NCBI GenBank assembly: GCA_947177825.1
Contig: CAMWWA010000033.1
Location: 1-10,111, forward strand
Direction of reading: 5' to 3'
Length of the DNA: 10,111 nt
Source of the DNA: an uncultured Clostridia bacterium
GTDB lineage: Bacteria; Bacillota; Clostridia; Christensenellales; Borkfalkiaceae
Of the stretch, positions 1-4,948 are shown piece by piece. The translations under genes were made by a program, and so were the position numbers. The notes under the pieces are model-generated. The model ran no database searches. It had not been told where the DNA came from and was given only the letters and a program-made list of their open reading frames with translations. How positions within the stretch are numbered: the stretch's first letter is position 1; every line of letters begins with the position of its first letter.

Positions 1-348
<348 letters not shown>

Positions 349-363
349 TTTGAATAAAAAAAT

Positions 364-395
364 AAGGGGGCGGGCAAATTTTTGCCCGCCCCCTT
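364..395 (-). terminator. Intrinsic terminator between ligA and the repeat lipoprotein
   Basis: A perfect 15-bp inverted repeat (364-378 with 381-395) has a two-base loop and a very GC-rich stem core, GGGGGCGGGC. On the minus strand the stem is followed by a T-rich tract from the A-run at 356-362, so it terminates the lipoprotein transcript best. On the plus strand only three T's sit at the stem base, so it may also end ligA but less canonically. The stem core resembles the hairpin at 2639-2673. Confidence 0.88.
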
Positions 396-405
396 TATCG
401 CCGTA

Positions 406-2127
406 TTAGAGATATAAAACCGAAGTATCAGGGTAATGAATTTCCGCCCAGAAATTAGTCATTCTCCAACCGCTAGCATATCTTGAGCCATAAGCGTTTT
501 TAAAATAGACCGTTTTATCTGAACCTAAAGCCATATAAGTAATTCCGTCTTTAACTTCCATTGAGATGTTGAAATCCGTAGTAGTATAGTTTTCTCTTAT
601 ATTTCCGTTACCGTGGTCAACTAAAATTTTATCAATGTAATATGCGTCGCTTATCTGTGCCTGATTATAGAAGTAAAAATGCTCTTTCGTAGCGTAAATA
701 TCTGAAGAACCTGCGTATTCTTCATAGGGATAATCGTTATCGTGATTAAGATAAGCTCTTACGTGCTTAAAATCGGCGTGGAAGTCGATAGATACGTAAA
801 CCGTATTTTCCCAATTAACTTCGGGCGCTTCCTCTTTAAACTTAAGCGTGTACTTTATTGCAGGCGTCTGATAATATATAACTTCACTGAAACTATTCTT
901 ATCAAGGAAAGTTTTAATTTTCGTCTTCTGCTTATACCAGCCCGCCTTTAAAAGCGTGCCGACCGCGGGCATTTTATTGGTTGTGTAAAGTTGTTTGTCG
1001 GGGGTGAACCAGCCCGCAAAAACGTAACCTTCTCTTACGGGTGTAGGCAGGGTTATAGCCGTACCGCTCGTGCTTGTGTAGTCGTTTATTTTGTTGCCGC
1101 CGTTGGTGTCGAAAACGATTTTGGGTTTCCACACGGCTTTAAGGGTGGTATTGCTCTGCGGCATAACTGCAAACTCGGCGGTGACTCCGTTCGTCTGTTC
1201 CCACTTAACAAAGCTGTATAGCTCCCTTTCGGGAGTGGGCAATGAAATCTGTGCGCCTGACCTTGCAACCAGCGGAGCAATTCTTTCGCCGCCGTCGGTG
1301 TCGAATTCTATAGTCGTCGCCCACTCGGTTGCGTATAGGGTAGTATCCTGCACGATTGCGCCCGTAAACGGCGTGTCGCCTTCCTGCTTGCTCCAGCTTA
1401 AAACCGCCTCGCCCTGCGCGTTGCGGGTATTGTAAACTATGTCCTTAACGGCAGTGTTGTACGGTACTTTTACTTTTTCGCTATCCATTCCGTTTCCGAA
1501 ATTCAAGGTCACCGTGTAGGTTGCCGTTTTAAAGCCTGCGTACAGATTTATGCGCGCGTTGCCGTCAAACAGATTGAAATTGTCGCCGTTTACTACCGAA
1601 ACGGTGGGAATCAGTCCGTACTTGTCGGCAACCTGCGTGCCGCCGCAGTTTTCCTGCGTATACCAGCCGCAGAATTCGTTGTGTTCGAGTTGAAGGTCAA
1701 GCGGCAGCTGCGGAAGAGTAGAACCGTATTCGACGGTATAACTGCGGCTTGCCGTCACCTCTGCACCCGCGAAATCGAGAACGACGTCGTATTGCTCGGC
1801 TTTCCACTGCGGGAACAGCACGAGATTTTTTTTGTCTTCGAAAACCGAAAGGGATGCGCCCTGTGCGGAAACGTATTGTTTACCGCCCTCAGCCGCGTCG
1901 AATAGTCCCAAAAACTGATAGCCCGTTTTCTGCGGAACGTTTTCCATAGCGTACGCTTCGCCGGCCGTTACGGTAATTTGGTGCGTTCCGCTATCGTCCG
2001 TATACTGCAAAGTGTATTCCTTGGGCGTTTTATTCGTCTCGTTGCACCCGAAGCACCCCGCAAACGTTGTCAAGCAGATTACCGACGCCGCCAGCCCTGC
2101 GGCTATTGTCTTAAACCGTCTTTTCAT
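406..2127 (-). CDS. Surface lipoprotein with tandem InlB B-repeat (Flg_new-like) modules
   Basis: A predicted secreted lipoprotein of 573 residues, probably anchored to the outer face of the membrane. The N-terminus MKRRF plus a hydrophobic stretch (8-24) ends in FAGC, so Cys25 is the likely lipidated residue. Residues about 38-398 hold five degenerate repeats of the InlB B-repeat/Listeria-Bacteroides type. The clearest are 272-334 and 336-398, with the pattern I-x-FDT(N/D)GG, then (I/L)(S/T)LPTP, a GY/F-x-F-x-G/K-W core and a terminal LKA-W. Three weaker copies cover about 38-110, 113-200 and 203-270. The last 170 residues (about 400-573) are a different aromatic-rich domain I do not recognise, encoded by visibly more AT-rich DNA. 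The start is fixed by AGGAGG at 2132-2137, four bases upstream of the ATG. Such repeats are usually stalk or adhesive modules; ligand and function here are unknown. Transcription starts from a promoter overlapped by a dyad operator and diverges from an XRE regulator, so repression by that regulator is inferred. Confidence 0.85.
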   Translation of the reverse strand: MKRRFKTIAAGLAASVICLTTFAGCFGCNETNKTPKEYTLQYTDDSGTHQITVTAGEAYAMENVPQKTGYQFLGLFDAAEGGKQYVSAQGASLSVFEDKKNLVLFPQWKAEQYDVVLDFAGAEVTASRSYTVEYGSTLPQLPLDLQLEHNEFCGWYTQENCGGTQVADKYGLIPTVSVVNGDNFNLFDGNARINLYAGFKTATYTVTLNFGNGMDSEKVKVPYNTAVKDIVYNTRNAQGEAVLSWSKQEGDTPFTGAIVQDTTLYATEWATTIEFDTDGGERIAPLVARSGAQISLPTPERELYSFVKWEQTNGVTAEFAVMPQSNTTLKAVWKPKIVFDTNGGNKINDYTSTSGTAITLPTPVREGYVFAGWFTPDKQLYTTNKMPAVGTLLKAGWYKQKTKIKTFLDKNSFSEVIYYQTPAIKYTLKFKEEAPEVNWENTVYVSIDFHADFKHVRAYLNHDNDYPYEEYAGSSDIYATKEHFYFYNQAQISDAYYIDKILVDHGNGNIRENYTTTDFNISMEVKDGITYMALGSDKTVYFKNAYGSRYASGWRMTNFWAEIHYPDTSVLYL

Positions 2128-2154
2128 AATTCCTCCTGTTGTGCATAAATTTTA

Positions 2155-2168
2155 TTAACTTTTGTTAG
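2155..2168. promoter_or_regulatory. Operator-like dyad O1 (TTAAC-N4-GTTAG)
   Basis: One of three related half-site pairs in the divergent intergenic region. Arms TTAAC (2155-2159) and GTTAG (2164-2168) flank TTTT, with one mismatch from the perfect dyad. It covers the predicted transcription start region of the lipoprotein gene. The assignment to the adjacent XRE protein is inference. Confidence 0.6.
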
Positions 2169-2176
2169 TATATTGT

Positions 2177-2205
2177 ATTCTACCATTAACTTTTGTTAAT
2201 GTCAA
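2177..2205 (-). promoter_or_regulatory. Sigma-A type promoter of the repeat lipoprotein gene
   Basis: On the minus strand TTGACA (2205-2200) is followed by exactly 17 bases and then TAGAAT (2182-2177). This is a perfect -35 and a five-of-six -10 at optimal spacing. The predicted start is near 2170, giving a leader of about 43 bases that contains AGGAGG. The 17-base spacer coincides with operator dyad O2, so binding there should block RNA polymerase directly. Confidence 0.8.
2184..2201. promoter_or_regulatory. Operator-like perfect dyad O2 inside the lipoprotein promoter
   Basis: CATTAAC-TTTT-GTTAATG is a perfect inverted repeat with 7-bp arms and a 4-bp spacer. It fills the gap between the -35 and -10 boxes of the lipoprotein promoter. 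Size and symmetry suit a dimeric helix-turn-helix repressor such as the XRE protein encoded at 2258. Confidence 0.72.
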
Positions 2206-2245
2206 TAAAAAGCGTTAATAAAAGTTAGTAAAATGTCAATAAAAA
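2198..2245. repeat. Pair of 14-bp direct repeats AATGTCAATAAAAA
   Basis: Identical 14-base copies lie at 2198-2211 and 2232-2245, 34 bases apart. Each contains TGTCAA, which reads TTGACA on the minus strand. The first copy supplies the functional -35 box. The second has no matching -10 at proper spacing. The arrangement suggests local duplication of a block made of operator plus -35 box. Confidence 0.6.
2215..2228. promoter_or_regulatory. Operator-like dyad O3 (TTAAT-N4-GTTAG)
   Basis: A weaker copy of the same dyad in reverse orientation (reverse complement CTAAC-TTTT-ATTAA), with one mismatch in each arm. Its centre (2221.5) is 29 bp from O2, and O2 is 31 bp from O1, close to three helical turns each. 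It sits 30 bases upstream of the XRE start and just before a possible -10 (TAAAAT, 2229-2234), so it could mediate autoregulation. Confidence 0.5.
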
Positions 2246-2257
2246 AACGGAAGATTT

Positions 2258-2632
2258 ATGCAGGAGTTTAAGGACAGACTCAAAGAGTTGAGGGAAGAGC
2301 AAGGGCTTTCTATGAAGGAGCTCGGCTTAAAGATAGGGGTGAGCGACGCCGCCGTCTGCAAGTGGGAAAACGGAGTTTCGGAGCCTAAAATCACTTATAT
2401 TTTAAGGCTTTCGAAGTTATTCGAATGTTCCACCGATTTTCTTCTCGGGGTGACAGACGATTTCGCTTCTTCCGGTTATTACGGCAAGACGGTAAACGAT
2501 TTGGATGAAAACGCCTTTGCAGAGGAAACGTATATAAAGATGGGAAATCCCTTCGTCGTTAACGAACCGGAATCACGGACGGAAACGGAGAGAAAAGAAA
2601 AATTGGAATTTTATAAACGGAAATTCCGCTGA
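2258..2632 (+). CDS. XRE-family helix-turn-helix transcriptional regulator
   Basis: A 124-residue DNA-binding regulator. Residues about 5-64 are a Cro/C1-type HTH domain: RLKELREEQGLSMKELGLKIGVSDAAVCKWENG, then a PKITYILRLSKLFECSTDFLLG helix pair typical of the family. The recognition helix is about 29-38. Residues 65-124 form a short, charged tail with no recognised sensor domain, so any inducer is unknown. The ATG at 2258 has a weak GGAAG (2249-2253) upstream, and no good -35 is visible; only a possible -10 TAAAAT at 2229-2234 with a start near 2241. The gene is divergent from the repeat lipoprotein, and three dyad operators lie between them. The likely role is repressor of the lipoprotein and of itself; this is inferred from layout and not shown. 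It could equally regulate distant genes. It ends before a hairpin shared with metK. Confidence 0.9.
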   Translation: MQEFKDRLKELREEQGLSMKELGLKIGVSDAAVCKWENGVSEPKITYILRLSKLFECSTDFLLGVTDDFASSGYYGKTVNDLDENAFAEETYIKMGNPFVVNEPESRTETERKEKLEFYKRKFR

Positions 2633-2638
2633 TAAAAA

Positions 2639-2673
2639 GAGCGGGGCGGGCAAAAAATTTGCCCGCCCCGCTC
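2639..2673 (-). terminator. Intrinsic terminator of metK (shared with the XRE gene)
   Basis: A perfect 16-bp inverted repeat (2639-2654 with 2658-2673) with a three-base loop. On the minus strand it is followed by TTTTTATC (from 2638 down), a good U-tract placed 17 bases after the metK stop codon. On the plus strand no T-run follows, so termination of the XRE transcript here would be weaker. The core GGGGCGGGCAAA is the same as in the 364-395 hairpin. Confidence 0.88.
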
Positions 2674-2689
2674 GTCTCATATACTCAAT

Positions 2690-3856
2690 TTATTTCAGAT
2701 ACTTTTTCAAATCGTCGGCGCGGTCGCACTGTTCCCAGGGAAGGGAGGGTTTGCCGAAATGTCCGTAAGCCGCCGTCTGCGAATATATGGGCTGCCTCAA
2801 CCCCAGCGTTTTGATAATGGCGTAGGGGCGCATATCGAACTCTTTAACAAGCACGTCGGCAATCTCGCCGTCGCTCAGCTTACCCGTGCCGAACGTGTCC
2901 ACGAAAACGGATACGGGGCGGGAAACGCCAATCGCGTAGGCAAGCTGCAATTCTATCTTATCGCACAGCCCTGCGGCAACCGCGTTTTTGCAGATATACC
3001 GCGCCATATACGCCGCCGAACGGTCAACCTTGGTGCAGTCCTTGCCCGAAAAAGCGCCGCCGCCGTGCGCGCACGCACCGCCATACGTATCGACTATAAT
3101 CTTTCTTCCCGTCAGTCCGCTGTCACCCTCGGGACCGCCTATTAAAAACCTTCCCGTGGGGTTGACGAAAATGCGCGTGTTCTCATCCAGCAGGTTTGCC
3201 GGCACGGTCGCCTTGATAACGTGTTCGATTATATCGGCGCGCAGCTGCTCCTGCGTAACGCTTTCGTCGTGCTGGGAAGATACGACAACCGCGTCAATGC
3301 GCTTAGGTGTGTCGCCGTCGTACTCAACGGTCACCTGCGTCTTTCCGTCGGGGCGGAGGTAGGAAAGAAGTCCGCTCTTTCTCACGTCGGTTAAACGCCT
3401 TGCAAGCTTGTGCGCAATGGTGAGGGCAAGGGGCATAAGCTCCTCGGTTTCGGAGCACGCGTAGCCGAACATCATTCCCTGGTCGCCCGCGCCCAGCTCG
3501 TCTTCGGCGGACTTTTCGCCCGACCTGTTTTCAAGCGAATTATCGACGCCCTGCGCAATGTCGGGGCTCTGACCGTGCACGGCAACCGTTATCCTGCACT
3601 TGTCGTAGGCAAAGCTGCCGAAGGTATAGCCAATCCTTTTAATGGTGTCGCGCGCTATCTGCTCGTAATTTACCCGTGCGGTCGTCGTCACTTCGCCCAT
3701 AATCAATAGACCGTCGTAGAAGGCGCAGCACTCCACGGCGCAGCGCGCGTAGGGGTCGAGCGACAAAATGGCGTCCACAACCGCGTCGGAAATCGCGTCG
3801 CAAATTTTATCGGGATGTCCTTCGGTTACGCTCTCGCTTGTAAAAAATTTTTTCAT
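2690..3856 (-). CDS. metK: S-adenosylmethionine synthetase (methionine adenosyltransferase) MetK
   Basis: A cytoplasmic enzyme that makes SAM, phosphate and diphosphate from methionine and ATP. The 388 residues match the family's usual length. Diagnostic motifs are GHPDK (13-17, methionine/ATP site), [12 protein letters not shown] (122-133), [21 protein letters not shown] (232-252) and [10 protein letters not shown] (264-273, phosphate-binding loop), followed by [13 protein letters not shown]. Residue 274 after GKD is Cys; most homologues I know have Pro there. The start is set by AGAGG (3870-3866), nine bases upstream of the ATG. The leader carries a consensus promoter, a SAM-clan riboswitch and an intrinsic terminator, so the gene should be shut off by its own product. 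It ends at a strong hairpin, converging on the XRE gene, and appears monocistronic. A divergent radical-SAM gene, a user of SAM, starts about 240 bases upstream. Confidence 0.98.
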   Translation of the reverse strand: MKKFFTSESVTEGHPDKICDAISDAVVDAILSLDPYARCAVECCAFYDGLLIMGEVTTTARVNYEQIARDTIKRIGYTFGSFAYDKCRITVAVHGQSPDIAQGVDNSLENRSGEKSAEDELGAGDQGMMFGYACSETEELMPLALTIAHKLARRLTDVRKSGLLSYLRPDGKTQVTVEYDGDTPKRIDAVVVSSQHDESVTQEQLRADIIEHVIKATVPANLLDENTRIFVNPTGRFLIGGPEGDSGLTGRKIIVDTYGGACAHGGGAFSGKDCTKVDRSAAYMARYICKNAVAAGLCDKIELQLAYAIGVSRPVSVFVDTFGTGKLSDGEIADVLVKEFDMRPYAIIKTLGLRQPIYSQTAAYGHFGKPSLPWEQCDRADDLKKYLK

Positions 3857-3881
3857 TGTGTTTTTCCTCTATGTAAAAATG

Positions 3882-3908
3882 AAAAACCCGTTCGGTAACC
3901 GAACGGGT
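3882..3908 (-). terminator. Riboswitch-controlled intrinsic terminator in the metK leader
   Basis: Read on the minus strand, ACCCGUUCGG (3908-3899) and its complement (3895-3886) form a perfect 10-bp stem with a three-base loop, followed immediately by a run of U's (3886-3882). It lies between the SAM aptamer and the metK ribosome binding site. The 5' arm start (ACCCGU) can instead pair with AUGGGU of the aptamer P1 3' strand (3930-3925), which gives an antiterminator. Confidence 0.88.
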
Positions 3909-3913
3909 GCAAA

Positions 3914-4009
3914 CTTCGTATTTTACCCATCGGTACGGTATTAGCACCTTGCAAAGCAGGTTGCTGTGTGGTCGCAGAGCCGTTCTCTCGCACACTCTCT
4001 ATAGGTTAC
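3914..4009 (-). promoter_or_regulatory. SAM-clan riboswitch (probably SAM-I/IV-like) controlling metK
   Basis: The leader RNA carries the SAM-I clan core: CAGCAACC (3966-3959) and AAGGUGCUAAU (3950-3940). P1 pairs ACCUAU (4006-4001) with AUGGGU (3930-3925). P2 pairs GUGUG (3995-3991) with CACAC (3970-3966), with an inner AGAG/CUCU stem closing loop AACGG. Loop ACGG (3983-3980) complements CCGU (3938-3935) just after the P3 3' strand, the expected P2-loop pseudoknot. P3 is ACCU/AGGU with loop GCUUUGCA. If P1 is as drawn, almost no room remains for a P4 helix, unlike classical SAM-I. The P3 loop CUUUG (3956-3952) can instead pair with CGAAG (3918-3914) downstream of P1, as described for SAM-IV and SAM-I/IV. 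SAM binding should stabilise P1 and favour the terminator. SAM-clan membership is confident; the subclass is less so. A covariance search with Rfam SAM, SAM-IV and SAM-I-IV-variant models would settle it. Confidence 0.87.
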
Positions 4010-4015
4010 TTCGTC

Positions 4016-4044
4016 ATTATATACCGCAAAGAAAATATTGTCAA
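4016..4044 (-). promoter_or_regulatory. metK promoter, perfect consensus
   Basis: On the minus strand TTGACA (4044-4039), a 17-base spacer and TATAAT (4021-4016) form a six-of-six plus six-of-six sigma-A promoter. The predicted start at about 4009-4010 lies just before the P1 5' strand of the riboswitch, so the transcript begins almost exactly at the aptamer. A promoter this strong fits a gene whose control is left to attenuation. Confidence 0.88.
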
Positions 4045-4058
4045 ATAAATTTGACGTA

Positions 4059-4087
4059 TTTACAACTTGCAATTTATATGTTACAAT
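4059..4087 (+). promoter_or_regulatory. Extended -10 promoter of the radical-SAM/ABC-F operon
   Basis: TTTACA (4059-4064), 17 bases, then TACAAT (4082-4087), preceded by TG one base upstream (extended -10 TGnTACAAT). Each hexamer is five of six. The predicted start falls at about 4094, on the A of the first gene's ATG, implying a leaderless or nearly leaderless mRNA. An alternative pairing, TTGACG (4051-4056) with TATATG (4075-4080), would start about 4-8 bases upstream. It runs back to back with the metK promoter, 15 bp away. Confidence 0.6.
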
Positions 4088-4093
4088 AGGATT

Positions 4094-4945
4094 ATGAATT
4101 GTGCGCTCTGCCCGGTTTCCTGCGGCGCCGACCGTAAAAAGAGCGCCGGCTACTGCGGCGTAAAGGGCGTTAAAATAGCAAAATACTATCTGCACCCCTT
4201 CGAGGAGCCCGTGATTTCCCACGGCAAGGGGAGCGGCTGCGTATTCTTTTGCGGCTGTTCGCTTAGGTGCGCGTTCTGCCAGAACTATGAGCTTTCGCGC
4301 AACGAGCGCGGAAAAGAGATAACCGTCAAGCAGCTTGCGGATATTTTCAGGGAGCTTGAGGAGCGGGGCGCGGACAACATAAACCTGGTTACGCCCACGC
4401 ACTACGTTAGCGAAATTTCCGAGGCGTTCGGGATTTACCGCCCGAATATCCCCGTGGTATACAACACCCACGGCTATGAAAAGATAGATACGCTTAAAAT
4501 TGCGGACGGCTTTACGGATATATATCTGCCCGATTTAAAGTTTACCGACCCGTTCTTGTCGGAGCGGTACACGGGCAGGGCGGACTATGCAAAGTACGCG
4601 CTTCCCGCGGTTGAGTTCATGGCGCAAAAGCCTTTGAAATTCGACGAGAGCGGCAAAATGCTTTCGGGGTGCATAGTGCGGCATCTCATTCTGCCCCTCG
4701 CCGCGTACGACAGCATAAAGGTGGCGGAGTTCGTTGCGACTCTGCCCAAGGACGTCTATTTCAGCCTGATGAGCCAGTATACGCCGTTCGGCGAAGCGGA
4801 CAGATTCCCCGAGCTTAAAAGAAGGATAACCGACAGGGAGTATAAAAGCGTGCTTTCCGCTGTGCAAAGGCTGGGGCTTGCCAACGTGTTTTTGCAGGAC
4901 AGGGAGAGCGCAAAGACCGACTTCATTCCTAACTGGGACTTTTAA
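4094..4945 (+). CDS. PflX-like radical SAM protein (pyruvate formate-lyase activating enzyme-related)
   Basis: A 283-residue radical-SAM enzyme resembling the COG1313/PflX group. The canonical [4Fe-4S] motif is CSLRCAFC (Cys55, 59, 62), followed by QNYELS as in activase-like proteins. An N-terminal cysteine set, C3-x2-C6-P-x2-C10 with R14 and YCG (C21), is the group's hallmark and may hold another metal site. Later motifs are NINLVTPTHYV, PVVYNTHGYE, IYLPDLKF and SLMSQYTP. Substrate and physiological partner of this group are not established to my knowledge, and no glycyl radical enzyme is encoded nearby. I chose the ATG at 4094 because the family begins at the C-x-x-CP motif; a TTG at 4067 would add nine unlikely residues and lies upstream of the -10 box. 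AGGA (4088-4091) is only two bases from the ATG, so initiation may be leaderless. It is first in an operon, three bases ahead of the ABC-F gene. Confidence 0.85.
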   Translation: MNCALCPVSCGADRKKSAGYCGVKGVKIAKYYLHPFEEPVISHGKGSGCVFFCGCSLRCAFCQNYELSRNERGKEITVKQLADIFRELEERGADNINLVTPTHYVSEISEAFGIYRPNIPVVYNTHGYEKIDTLKIADGFTDIYLPDLKFTDPFLSERYTGRADYAKYALPAVEFMAQKPLKFDESGKMLSGCIVRHLILPLAAYDSIKVAEFVATLPKDVYFSLMSQYTPFGEADRFPELKRRITDREYKSVLSAVQRLGLANVFLQDRESAKTDFIPNWDF

Positions 4946-4948
4946 AAA

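Noticed and set aside
406..2127. Tandem DNA repeats or phase-variable tracts in the repeat lipoprotein
   Set aside because: The repeats are visible only at protein level and are divergent; I saw no long identical DNA units or simple-sequence runs likely to slip.
4067..4093. TTG start nine codons upstream for the radical-SAM gene
   Set aside because: The added residues are not family-like and the codons overlap the predicted -10 region; the C-x-x-CP motif normally lies at the very N-terminus, fitting the ATG at 4094.
3941..4471. A 176-codon minus-strand open frame over the metK leader
   Set aside because: It overlaps the riboswitch, both promoters and the radical-SAM coding region in antisense, and shows no domain.
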